DNA from: UBA288 sp050178135
GTDB lineage: Archaea; Halobacteriota; Methanomicrobia; Methanomicrobiales; Methanospirillaceae
Direction: 5' to 3'
Assembly: GCA_050178135.1 (NCBI GenBank)
Contig: JBFXGJ010000034.1
Location: 1 to 22,480, forward strand
DNA length: 22,480 nt
The translations under genes were made by a program, and so were the position numbers. Shown in pieces: positions 7,655 to 16,012 of this stretch. The notes under the pieces were generated by a model that saw nothing but the letters and a program-made list of their open reading frames with translations, ran no database searches and was not told the DNA's origin. Position 1 is the stretch's first letter. Each line of letters starts with the position of its first letter.

Positions 7655-8701
7655 ATGGATCGACCTCTGGCCGAGGAGGGTATATCCGAAGTCGTCGGCT
7701 TCGTTTTCATCCTCGCGCTCGTGGTCGGGGGGCTTTCGTTGTACCTGGTATACGGTGTCCCCGTCCTGGGACGAGAGGCGGAGATCAGTCAGATGGACGA
7801 TGTCAGGGGGTGGTTCGTCGATTACAAGACGGGTGTTGACCAGCTCTGGCTGAACAGCCCGGCGGTTCCGAACAATAGCACACCCTACGTACCTGGGGAC
7901 TTCGCTCCGCTCCTGGATAGAATGGCATTCTACAGCATTTCCACCGGACAGGTGACCCTTCGTCATGTGATCAACGCCGGCGCGATCCAGGAACGAGGTT
8001 TTGTCCTGCGGTATCTGCCCATGCTCGCACCGGTTCCGGCCTCTGCAGAGGTTTCGGTTCGTAGCGATGAGAACTTCACGGTCTCGGGATGGCGAAACGG
8101 CGTGGAAGTCCTCCGCTGGAACAAGAGTGCACCCGCTCTCGTCTATTCATCGCACAATAACTACTGGCTCCAGCAGGAGTACTATTACCAGCTTGGGGGT
8201 GTCTTTCTTCGGCAGTGGGATCCGAACGGTAAAGTGCCAGAGACGGTGATGGTGGTCCAGTCTCCCCCATTCTCCGTCTTTCCACCGGATGTGGGTGACA
8301 CGGGTTACCAGACGATGGCTGGTCTGGTCGTTGCGAACCTGAATGTAACCAAAGGGGGTTTCGGCTCGAGATCTCCCATTCGGGTCGAGACCAGGCTCGC
8401 TGCAGATCCGCTCCCACTCGAAAGTTCGGATATAAAACAACCATACGAGTTCTCAAATGTCTCCCTAACCTTCGAGGGGAAGAACGACCAGTCCGCCCTT
8501 GCCTGGTCCACGGTCTTCAATGGGTCCGCCGAGCGAAACGGCATCAATTCCAGTTATTACAACGTCTCGCTGTCTGGCCCCGTTGCCCGGATAGACATCC
8601 TCGGGTACGAAACCAACCCGAACATTGCTGACGTCCAGTTTGGTGCACTTGAGGCGAGTTACATCATGAAACTGGAGAACGTACCGACGATAATCGAATA
8701 G
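7655..8701 (+). CDS. pilin-like surface protein with N-terminal membrane anchor (DUF7289-like), copy 2
   Basis: 348 residues, a paralogue of the gene at 4672. MDRPLAEEGI leads into SEVVGFVFILALVV, and Ser occupies residue 11 in both paralogues when ATG 7655 is used. ATG 7637 is also in frame, but the TATA box is too close to it. After the membrane helix come LGREAEISQMDDVRGWF, YKTGVDQLWLN, and in the second half NNYWLQQEYYYQLGGVFL, all matching copy 1; the rest is a beta-rich ectodomain with several N-X-S/T sequons. There is no clear ribosome site, consistent with a very short leader. It opens a probable three-gene operon; the next gene follows after 12 bases. Function is not known from sequence. 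Its strict pairing with a pilin-headed gene in both units suggests a partner subunit or assembly factor. Confidence 0.87.
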   Translation: MDRPLAEEGISEVVGFVFILALVVGGLSLYLVYGVPVLGREAEISQMDDVRGWFVDYKTGVDQLWLNSPAVPNNSTPYVPGDFAPLLDRMAFYSISTGQVTLRHVINAGAIQERGFVLRYLPMLAPVPASAEVSVRSDENFTVSGWRNGVEVLRWNKSAPALVYSSHNNYWLQQEYYYQLGGVFLRQWDPNGKVPETVMVVQSPPFSVFPPDVGDTGYQTMAGLVVANLNVTKGGFGSRSPIRVETRLAADPLPLESSDIKQPYEFSNVSLTFEGKNDQSALAWSTVFNGSAERNGINSSYYNVSLSGPVARIDILGYETNPNIADVQFGALEASYIMKLENVPTIIE

Positions 8702-8713
8702 GAGTTTGTCTTC

Positions 8714-10717
8714 ATGAATCCAAACAATCGCTGGGAATCAGGTGTCTCCGAGGTGATCGGAGCTGTGCTTCTGGTTGGCCTCGTCGTGATCGGTGGTGCG
8801 GTGGTCGCATCCTTCGTATTCGGCCAATCAACTCCGAAAGAGGTGCCCCACCTCAGCTTCGGAGTCGCCGTGGACAGCGAGGACCACCTGCTCACACTCC
8901 GCCATACAGGGGGAGATACCCTCCTGAATGGCACGTATCGGATCCTCCTGGATGGTTCACCCGTGAGTCCGGATCATTACCGCAACTGGTCTGTGAACGA
9001 GCCCCTGGAGATCCCCGATGTCACGGACTTCGATGGAACCGTGATCGTCACCTTCCTGGACGGGAGCGGGGGAGAGACGGTACTTCGCAAGGTGGACTTC
9101 GGCGACAAGCTCAACCAGGGTTCAAATCCAGAAAACCCGGAGCAGCCTACAGGCCCCTGGATCATCTCGGGGTACAAGCGGAACGTGACCGTGGACAACC
9201 AGCACATCGGCCCGCTTGCCGGCGTCACGATGCGCCTGATAAAGACGCAGGGTGACTTCTCGTTCCCCGAGGAGGGTATGACCACGACGACGAATGGTGA
9301 TGGGTACTACTCTTTCTCAGTCCCCGAGCATGAGGGGCGCTACAGCCTGGCGGAGGAGGTCAACCTCACGGTCTGGGATCCAGTCAGTCCGCCGAGTGGA
9401 GCGTACGACTCGATCTACCTCAATCACCACCAGACGAGCGCGAAGTGTAACTTCTCGAACTATCGCCTGCCGCCTCCACCCATGAAGATCTCAGGACACA
9501 AGTACAATGTGACGTGGAAGGGCGCGATGGTCGGCCCGCTGGAGGGGATCGTCATCAACCTGACCTTGACCAGCGGCGATGTCCCCGGGTTCCCCTCTCA
9601 GGGGATGACCACGACAACGGACGAGAACGGGTACTACGAATTCGAAGTGCCGGGATGGTGGGACTTCGAGGTCCCCCAACCCCTGCCCCTATACCGTCTC
9701 ACCGAGGAGGTCGACAGAAACGCCTGGCGACCGTACGCACCTACCTCTGGGGTCATCGATGACGTGGTGCCGGGAGCCACAGACCAGGACTTCAGAAACG
9801 AGATGATCGTCCCGACAAAGAAGATCTCGGGGTACAAGTGGGGATACTACACGAATGGTGACCTGATCGGCCCGGTCAACGTTATCCAGATCACCCTGAC
9901 GATGACGGACGGGGACATTCCCGATATGCAGGTCGGCCAGAGCATGGAGACATGGACGAACGAGACCGGGTACTACGAGTTCGATGTGTCCGGCTATCCG
10001 GCTGTCTATACGCTCGAGGAGACGATGGATCCGGCAGCGTGGACGCCCTATATACCCGTGTCGGGGATGATCGAGAATGTTCTTCCCGGGGCGACAAACC
10101 AGGACTTCAAGAATAAGCACGTACCCCCCGAGCCCGAAGGGGGTGTCGTGATGCGCCTGGAGAAGGAGGAGCCATCTGATGACCCAAGTAAGAACGGACA
10201 CCTTGTCGGTGGTACTTACTTCCAGGTCGAGACGAAGGGTGGTGATTACGCGACCATCGCGGGACAGACCTTCACGTTCGGCAACAACGAGCAGGTCAGG
10301 TTCGTCATCGACGGCGACCAGGACCGGGGCCGACTCACGGTTACGAAAGGGTCGACCACCCTTGAGGAGTTCTCGTTCAACGTCTTCATGCAGAAGAAGA
10401 GCGGGAATGAGTGGGTCAACGTGACGGGCGCCAGGGGCAAGGTCACAGATATTCGCATCACCAACATCAACAAGAACGGGATCTGCGAGGATTCCACCCT
10501 GACCTACCGCCAGCCCTCCTACAATTCGGAGACGATGCTGCGACTAGACGGCGATCCACGGATCACGAGCCCACCGGACGACTCGACCCCGCTCGAGTTC
10601 AAGAAACTCCACATCGTTCACGATAACTCCGAGCACGAGGGCAACAACATCATGATGATCTGGCTCGAACCGGGCATCAACAGCCTGCTCGTCCAGGGTG
10701 ACTACGTATATCTCTGA
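8714..10717 (+). CDS. pilin-type anchored surface protein with three SdrD-B-like repeats
   Basis: 667 residues. The leader and membrane helix are at about 9-35 (GVSEVIGAVLLVGLVVIG). A head domain at about 42-128 has LRHTGGDTL and GSGGETVLRK, as in the genes at 5645 and 10732. Three tandem repeats of about 100 residues follow (about 149-252, 256-361, 368-468), each running ISG-K-----IGPL/V--I---L----GD, then TTT-(N/D)-GYY-F-V, Y-L-EE, W-PY-P-SG and a short F-N end. This is the pattern of SdrD-B/Cna-B-like immunoglobulin-fold repeats, used as rigid stalks. The C-terminal 190 residues (from VVMRLEKEEP) form a distinct beta-rich domain that I do not recognise; it could be the exposed tip. AGGAG overlaps the upstream stop (8700-8704), nine bases before the ATG, so expression is linked to the preceding gene. 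Many N-X-T sequons suit an S-layer-exposed protein. Confidence 0.88.
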   Translation: MNPNNRWESGVSEVIGAVLLVGLVVIGGAVVASFVFGQSTPKEVPHLSFGVAVDSEDHLLTLRHTGGDTLLNGTYRILLDGSPVSPDHYRNWSVNEPLEIPDVTDFDGTVIVTFLDGSGGETVLRKVDFGDKLNQGSNPENPEQPTGPWIISGYKRNVTVDNQHIGPLAGVTMRLIKTQGDFSFPEEGMTTTTNGDGYYSFSVPEHEGRYSLAEEVNLTVWDPVSPPSGAYDSIYLNHHQTSAKCNFSNYRLPPPPMKISGHKYNVTWKGAMVGPLEGIVINLTLTSGDVPGFPSQGMTTTTDENGYYEFEVPGWWDFEVPQPLPLYRLTEEVDRNAWRPYAPTSGVIDDVVPGATDQDFRNEMIVPTKKISGYKWGYYTNGDLIGPVNVIQITLTMTDGDIPDMQVGQSMETWTNETGYYEFDVSGYPAVYTLEETMDPAAWTPYIPVSGMIENVLPGATNQDFKNKHVPPEPEGGVVMRLEKEEPSDDPSKNGHLVGGTYFQVETKGGDYATIAGQTFTFGNNEQVRFVIDGDQDRGRLTVTKGSTTLEEFSFNVFMQKKSGNEWVNVTGARGKVTDIRITNINKNGICEDSTLTYRQPSYNSETMLRLDGDPRITSPPDDSTPLEFKKLHIVHDNSEHEGNNIMMIWLEPGINSLLVQGDYVYL

Positions 10718-10724
10718 CCTCTTC

Positions 10725-10730
10725 TTTTTT
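10725..10730 (+). terminator. T6 run in the 14-base gap before the PKD-array gene
   Basis: TTTTTT follows the stop at 10717 and ends one base before the C preceding ATG 10732. In archaea such runs can terminate transcription without a hairpin, so this may be a partial terminator that lowers expression of the last, largest gene. No Shine-Dalgarno sequence is visible here either. Confidence 0.35.
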
Positions 10731-10731
10731 C

Positions 10732-13700
10732 ATGACCGGTCAATCGTCGAAGAACGAGAATGCGAATGCCGAGATCCTCGGCGTGGTGATACTGATCGGC
10801 ATCTTCGTGATCTCAGCCGGTCTCATCTCGGCCACCACCCTATCAGCACCCGCCCCGACGAAGATGCCGGCTGCGACGATCGAGATCACAGGAGCGTCTG
10901 GTGGAATTACGATCTCTCACCTGGGGGGCGATCCCCTGCCACTGGGTGACCTGAAAGTGCGGGGGACAAGAACAGATGGTGGACCTATACCGACAGACAT
11001 CCGGTCATGGCTCGGTCTTTCGCCAGGTGAACCCAACCTGAACAACGGTTTCAGCATTGTGAAAAACGAGGGTTGGAGTGCCCTCGTGTTGATCTGGAAA
11101 GGTAACGATGGTGAATCTGTGCTCGCGAGCTGGGACCCGTCAGGCATCTATGGACCTCTTGGCCCTGCGTCGGTCGGCAGCCCGGATGCTCCCGGGGTAC
11201 CCGATGGTCCGCGGACCCAACCCCCTGTCCCAACTCCGACAACGAACTGGAACGTGACTCTGCATGGGGTGCAGGCAAACTTCACCCCGTTCGATGGCAC
11301 TGTCATCACGGACGTCGGTGGCATAGTCCCGTTTGTTGATACTTCCAGTGGTCCAATCACGCACTGGTTTTGGAACTTCGGCGATGGCTCCACGATCACG
11401 ACGACGGCACCCTTTGCGCAATTCGACCATCCCTACAGGTACGAAGGGATATACTCGGTGACGCTGACCGTCTCCAATGCCGAGACCGGTGCGCACGATA
11501 CGACCGTCCATACCATCCAGGTGAGCCCGATCTCAGGCCAGGTTCTTCCCGTTGACTTCACGATCGAGCCCCGCACCAGCGGCAACCGGGAGCTCTCGGT
11601 TACCTGCCTGGCCTCCGTGACCTCTTCGTTCAACGCAACCATCTGGCAATGGGACGTGACTGATGGCCTGAATGGGACGACGACACGGTTCGGACCCGAT
11701 TATGGCAGCCTTCCCGATGCACCCAGCAAGAGCCAGGTCTTCACCTTCCTCAACCCCGACGGCACCACGAACAATATCGGAATGATCGCCCTGACTGTCT
11801 GGTCCCCGTACCTCAAGGACCCTGTCATAGTCACAAAAACGGTCACCGTCGGCCCGCCGATTCAGGTCAGTTTCTCCCCGAACGTCACCGTGGGCATCTC
11901 GCCGCTCCCCGTAAAGTTCGTCGATACATCGATCGGTGTGGTCGATTCCTGGTCATGGGACTTCGGGGACGGGACCACCTCATCAGAACAGAACCCAGCC
12001 CACGTCTTTACTGTCGGGCCGAACGAGGTGCATACCTTTACGGTGACACTCACGATCACGGGCTACGATCAGACTGCCCCCGGCGACCATATCGTCGTTC
12101 AGACCGCGACAGCCACGATAACGGTCCACGCGCCGATCGTCGCAGACTTCACATCGGACGTTTCCGAGGGCACCGCCCCGCTCACGATCCATTTCAGGGA
12201 CCTCTCGACCGGGAACCCGACCAAATGGACCTGGTCGTTCGGTGATGGGGCGACGTCGAGCGATAAGGACCCGGTCCATACCTACACGTCCGACGGGATT
12301 TATAAGGTCTCTCTGCTTGCCGAGAAGTTCAATCCGGACAGCGCCGACATCATGGTCAAGCCCATCTATATACGTGTCGGAGCTGATGTCGCAGCCGACT
12401 TCACTGCGACTCCCACACGTGGGGTGGCGCCCCTGTCGGTACAATTTACCGATGCCTCCTCAAGTGCCGCACCACTCATAAGCTGGTCCTGGGACTTCGG
12501 CGATGGCACGACCAGCACCGAAAGGAACCCGCAGCATACCTACTCGTCACCCGGTCCGTACTCGGTCACGCTGACGGCAGCGAACGCCTACCGGTACCAT
12601 TCAATCACCAAGACGAACTACATCACCGTGGTCCCCGCGATCGTGACTGCATTCTCGGCGAATGAGACCGTGGGGGAGAGCCCGATGACCGTCCAGTTTT
12701 CCGATCAATCGACCCAAAACCCGACAATCTGGTCCTGGAACTTTGGCGATGGCACGACGAGCGATCTCCAGAACCCGGTCCATACCTACGAGTCGGCGGG
12801 TATCTACTCCATCACGCTGACTGCGAGCAATGCAGATTCGACAAACACGCTGACTCGCACCAATTACATCACGGCCCTGGGCGTAATTACGGCCTCCTTT
12901 ACCGGGAATCCAACCGAGGGTCAGGCTCCACTCGCCGTCCAGTTCTTGGATACCTCGACCGGAGGTCCGACGGCCTGGACCTGGGATTTCGGTGACAACA
13001 CGACGAGCGATGTTCAGAATCCCCGGCATGTCTACGAGGCGGCTGGAAATTATTCGGTCACGCTCACTGCGAGCAACCCCCTCTCCACATCGGACCCGGT
13101 TACCCGTACGGAGTACATCAGGGTATCCGCTCCAGTGGCACCGACGGCTGCATTCAGCGGCACGCCTCTCTCGGGCACCGCTCCCCTCACTGTCCAGTTC
13201 ACGGATGAGTCCATTAACTTCCCATCTTCCTGGGCCTGGGACTTCAACAATGACGGCACGGTTGACAGCACGGCCCAGAACCCGACCTACACCTACCCTG
13301 GTGCCGGCACCTATACGGTGAAACTCATAGTGATGAACGGCGCGGGGTCGGACGACGAGGTGAAGGTCAGCTACATCACGGTCAACGCACAACCATTGCC
13401 GCCTGTGGCACCCGTGGCCGCGTTCAGGGCGAATACCACCTCGGGAATGGCTCCTCTTATTGTCCAGTTCACGGACGAGTCCACCAACTCCCCGTCCTCG
13501 TGGGCCTGGGACTTCAACAATGATGACATTGTCGACAGCACGGACCCGAACCCGATCTGCTCTTATTCTTTCGCTGGGATCTACCCGGTGAAATTAACCG
13601 TGACGAATGGAGCAGGGTCAGACGACGAAGTGAAGGTCGGCTATATCACCGTCATTGCACCTCCGGTGAAACCCGTAGCCTACTTTACGGGAACACCATT

Positions 13701-13926
13701 GAACGGTATTAAACCGCTGACGGTCAAGTTCACGGATGGTTCGACGAATTCGCCGACATACTGGCGATGGGATTTCAACAATGACGGCACGGTCGACAGC
13801 ACGGCCCAGAACCCATCATATTCGTACAGTCATAGGGGAGTATATACGGTTGTCCTGACCGTCGGTAATGCGGCCGGTGAAGCTACCCTGACAAGGACGG
13901 CCTATATCACGGTAACCAATAACTAG
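10732..13926 (+). CDS. pilin-type anchored surface protein with an array of ten PKD modules
   Basis: 1064 residues. A polar leader (MTGQSSKNENANA) precedes EILGVVILIGIFVISAGLI (membrane helix about 14-35), keeping the Glu and Gly of the pilin pattern but with Ala before Glu instead of Ser. The head domain (about 46-135; ITISHLGGDPLPL, GNDGESVLASW) matches those at 5645 and 8714. After a Pro-rich linker (about 155-172) come ten PKD-like modules, about 180-1064. Most show the (W)-(S/A/T)-W-(D/N/S)-F-G-D-G-(T/A)-T-S core followed by NP-H-(Y/F) and G-Y-V-L-(T/V). Module 2 is degenerate (WQWDVTDG). Modules 8-10 use WDFNNDGTVDST, a DxNxDGxxD loop that could bind calcium. PKD arrays form extensible stalks on archaeal surfaces. 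It lies 14 bases after the preceding gene with a T6 run between. There is no C-terminal sorting signal, so anchoring depends on the N-terminal helix. Confidence 0.88.
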   Translation: MTGQSSKNENANAEILGVVILIGIFVISAGLISATTLSAPAPTKMPAATIEITGASGGITISHLGGDPLPLGDLKVRGTRTDGGPIPTDIRSWLGLSPGEPNLNNGFSIVKNEGWSALVLIWKGNDGESVLASWDPSGIYGPLGPASVGSPDAPGVPDGPRTQPPVPTPTTNWNVTLHGVQANFTPFDGTVITDVGGIVPFVDTSSGPITHWFWNFGDGSTITTTAPFAQFDHPYRYEGIYSVTLTVSNAETGAHDTTVHTIQVSPISGQVLPVDFTIEPRTSGNRELSVTCLASVTSSFNATIWQWDVTDGLNGTTTRFGPDYGSLPDAPSKSQVFTFLNPDGTTNNIGMIALTVWSPYLKDPVIVTKTVTVGPPIQVSFSPNVTVGISPLPVKFVDTSIGVVDSWSWDFGDGTTSSEQNPAHVFTVGPNEVHTFTVTLTITGYDQTAPGDHIVVQTATATITVHAPIVADFTSDVSEGTAPLTIHFRDLSTGNPTKWTWSFGDGATSSDKDPVHTYTSDGIYKVSLLAEKFNPDSADIMVKPIYIRVGADVAADFTATPTRGVAPLSVQFTDASSSAAPLISWSWDFGDGTTSTERNPQHTYSSPGPYSVTLTAANAYRYHSITKTNYITVVPAIVTAFSANETVGESPMTVQFSDQSTQNPTIWSWNFGDGTTSDLQNPVHTYESAGIYSITLTASNADSTNTLTRTNYITALGVITASFTGNPTEGQAPLAVQFLDTSTGGPTAWTWDFGDNTTSDVQNPRHVYEAAGNYSVTLTASNPLSTSDPVTRTEYIRVSAPVAPTAAFSGTPLSGTAPLTVQFTDESINFPSSWAWDFNNDGTVDSTAQNPTYTYPGAGTYTVKLIVMNGAGSDDEVKVSYITVNAQPLPPVAPVAAFRANTTSGMAPLIVQFTDESTNSPSSWAWDFNNDDIVDSTDPNPICSYSFAGIYPVKLTVTNGAGSDDEVKVGYITVIAPPVKPVAYFTGTPLNGIKPLTVKFTDGSTNSPTYWRWDFNNDGTVDSTAQNPSYSYSHRGVYTVVLTVGNAAGEATLTRTAYITVTNN

Positions 13927-13941
13927 GAAATTGTTCAGACG

Positions 13942-14191
13942 ATGAGGATGAATAAGCCTCCATATTTCCATAATCCGCTCCTCCCCTGCCTCTCCGGGTA
14001 AAGGTCCCTGTAGAGGATGACTGTATCGTGCTCCCCAACGAGGAGTTCTACCTGCGTGTCGTGGCGCCCACGCTTGGCGTAGCAACCGAAGGGTGGTACC
14101 ATGAGACGGAACCCTCTTCGAGATCTATGTTGCCGTCGCTCCCGGATACTCTCTGATGGCGCACGCCGCTCTCGTACCAGGCTCCTCCTAA
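13942..14191 (+). pseudogene. remnant of an unidentified gene, frameshifted
   Basis: In frame 3 (from about 13974) the sequence reads VPVEDDCIVLPNEEFYLRVV and continues to GWYHETEP near 14114. Resuming one base earlier, in frame 2, it reads LFEIYVAVAPGYSLMAHAAL and ends at TAA 14189-14191. The join makes a coherent protein-like segment, so one base appears lost near 14114. An ATG at 13942 (MRMNKPPYFHNPLL) in a third frame may be the old start. I do not recognise the family, and it could still be chance. Confidence 0.35.
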
Positions 14192-14214
14192 TGATCGCAT
14201 GACGCCGTGATTAA

Positions 14215-14540
14215 TCAGACCAGAAAAACCCATGCGATCGCTGCGGCTCTGGTGAGGAAGAGCTTCGAGGCCAGGCTATCTCATCACACGTTCTATCATT
14301 TCGTGGTCGAGGGTCGATCTTGAGAACATTCACACGATGATCTCTCACGGCGTCGATGAGTATCGACCCTATCTCCTCCCACCGATGCGACGTCAGCTCT
14401 GTTTTCCCACGGCGGAGTCGTTCCTGGACTGTGTGGAGTGTCGCCTGGGAAACGATGACTAGGTCCGTCTCCTTTGCGAAGCAGGAGAGATCGAATAGAG
14501 TCCGGTCATTACCCTCTGACGTTCGGCCATGCCCATCTTT
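14215..14540 (-). pseudogene. remnant of an unidentified gene, multiply frameshifted
   Basis: On the minus strand one frame reads DLSCFAKETDLVIVSQATLH and continues through WEEIGSILIDAVRDHRVNVL to about 14295. The next frame carries TLDHEMIERVMR, and the third carries DSLASKLFLTRAAAIAWVFL before a TGA at 14215-14217. The helix-rich, evenly charged composition differs from the Arg/Ser/Pro-rich shadow frames elsewhere, so I take it as a decayed gene with at least two frameshifts and an internal stop. A toxin-like small protein (for example PIN-domain) is conceivable, but no motif proves it. Confidence 0.35.
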
Positions 14541-14862
14541 GCTCCGGCACGTTTCTTTTGACAACGGGCGCCGTCCACACCCAGTACCGAGGCCGGCTGA
14601 TAACCTTGCGGTGAGGAACCGACAGGTTCCCACCCAGAAAAAAACTGCCGGCACCGTACCCCCGACCACGACAGACCGGCGAGGACCCCTCAGCACGCTG
14701 CCCCGTTCTCAACGCATCACCGAGCGGTGAGATTTCGTGGACACGCTGCTAGATGTGGTGCCGGGAGCGGGGCTCGGTCGATCAGGTGGGCGTCACGGTC
14801 GAGCGGCGGTCGCACGATCGGGTCCGGGGCGTATTCCCCCGTACCCGCCTCCGTTCCGGATC
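14541..14862. other. about 320 bases with no supportable gene
   Basis: Only short arginine-rich shadow frames are present. No start with a ribosome site, no promoter and no recognisable repeat was found. The stretch is probably further debris of the eroded region. Confidence 0.4.
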
Positions 14863-15366
14863 CTACACGTGCGGACCCATCACGTCCGGTGACCGGGACG
14901 GGAGGAACAGGTCACTGCCCGCGAACGTGGCCCGATAGACGGAGGGCTTGCCGGAGTCATCGGCCCACGTATATTGCACGGCACTGAATGAGCCGTCCGC
15001 TCCGGTGGTGGTGGCGGTGAAGAAGTCGAAGAAGTGCATGTCAGGGGAATTTTCGTCCAGTCTCACCATCTGGCTGGCGACGGGCGCACCCGTCTGGTCG
15101 ATAAGCCTGCCGTGGAGGTTCAGGTAATAAAAGACATGGTTCTCTTTCGTATACGTATTGATAACTGTACACTCGAGGGTCAGGTTCGTCTGGTGCCCGA
15201 GCGGCCGGACCCCGGGCTCCTGGGTCGTCGGGAACATGGGCGTCAGGCTCGGTGCGATCCCCCCCTGGAGCGGCCCGGTCTGCCCGGCGCCCGCGAGCAG
15301 AAGGCCGACGGCGATGCCGACCACCGCGATGGCGGCGAGAGCGAAAGGAAGGATTGTCCGTTTCAT
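14863..15366 (-). CDS. small secreted or membrane-anchored protein with an Ig/transthyretin-like beta domain
   Basis: 167 residues. MKRTILPFALAAIAVVGIAV is a signal peptide or anchor with a positive start and a hydrophobic stretch to about residue 27. A Gly/Pro/Thr-rich linker (about 28-58) leads to a beta domain (about 60-160) containing HGRLIDQTGAPVASQMVRLD and TTTGADGSFSAVQYTW. This is the pattern of Big/carboxypeptidase-regulatory-like modules found in archaeal surface proteins (new-residue loop, then a T-x-DGxF strand). GAGGT three bases before the ATG (minus strand, 15374-15370) supports this start. It is flanked on both sides by decayed genes yet is itself uninterrupted, which argues that it is still functional. 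Role unknown; an accessory adhesin or wall-associated protein is likely. Confidence 0.75.
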   Translation of the reverse strand: MKRTILPFALAAIAVVGIAVGLLLAGAGQTGPLQGGIAPSLTPMFPTTQEPGVRPLGHQTNLTLECTVINTYTKENHVFYYLNLHGRLIDQTGAPVASQMVRLDENSPDMHFFDFFTATTTGADGSFSAVQYTWADDSGKPSVYRATFAGSDLFLPSRSPDVMGPHV

Positions 15367-15691
15367 GAAACCTCGCCCTGAGTAATGCTGATTGTTTCAG
15401 CACCGGGATGATAATGCTTCCTCTCGAGCAACGGTGGAAGTGATCGTCGGGGTCGCCTGCCGACCGCAGTCGAATACCGAGAATTTCCGCCGAGCGGGTC
15501 CCCTTCGACCGTGCCGGCGTCTCGGCCAGGTACCGATCGGCAGGTCCGGTCCACGCGAGAGAGGGGACGATCAGACCGATGGGTAAGGGCCGGGTCCATT
15601 CCTGCCGTATGCTTCTGAGTCGAACCCTCGAATCACCTCGTGAGATCATCATCCGGGTCCGCGTGATGCACTGTGAAAGGGAGGAGGCACA
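15367..15691. other. intergenic region between the secreted-protein gene and the decayed antitoxin
   Basis: It holds the upstream region of the minus-strand gene ending at 15366, including an AT-richer patch near 15405-15420 that could hold its TATA element, and the GGGAGGAGG ribosome-site-like sequence (about 15679-15687) of the antitoxin remnant. No coding region is supported. Confidence 0.45.
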
Positions 15692-16012
15692 GTGGCTGGA
15701 AGAACGGGTCCTGTTGAAAAACGCTGACTGGGCTTCGGGCGGCCCTTCGCGTTCAGTTCCCGGACCCCCAGCGCCGCTACGGTCTCAGGTCGATAGAGGT
15801 CTATGGTTCGTACGTCCGGGGGAACTGAGACCAGAGGCGATCTCGACCTCCTTGTCGAGTTTGATCCCGCGAGGAAGGTCTCGCTCTGCGACCATGTCGC
15901 GATGGAACAGCACCTCCCGGATCACCTCGGGATCCGGGTGGAACGTGTCGAAAAACGCGGCATCAAGCCGGCTCTTCGGACTCGTATCATCGCCGAGTCC
16001 ACATCGGTATGA
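15692..16012 (+). pseudogene. MNT-domain nucleotidyltransferase antitoxin (MntA type), two opposite frameshifts
   Basis: GTG 15692, after a purine-rich ribosome site, starts MAGRTGPVEK in frame 2. At the A run 15716-15720 the sequence must move to frame 1 to give TLTGLRAALRVQFPDPQRRY and SIEVYGSYVRG. At the G run 15818-15822 it must return to frame 2 for TETRGDLDLLVEFDPARKVS and the remainder, ending at TGA 16010-16012. One missing A and one extra G explain both. The parts form a canonical MNT fold with the GS...DxD active site, but spacing between GS and the first Asp is nine rather than the usual ten residues, so a codon also appears lost. MntA-type enzymes neutralise HEPN toxins by adding AMP to them; as it stands the gene should be dead unless the frameshifts are sequencing errors in homopolymers. 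It overlaps the HEPN start by four bases. Confidence 0.8.

Noticed and set aside
11280..13926. Tandem DNA similarity as a possible CRISPR or satellite array
   Set aside because: The periodicity of about 250 bases matches PKD protein modules in one frame, with no constant repeat/spacer structure.
13900..13926. C-terminal sorting signal (PGF-CTERM type) on the PKD-array protein
   Set aside because: The protein ends in AYITVTNN directly after the last PKD, without a Pro-Gly-Phe motif, hydrophobic segment or basic tail.
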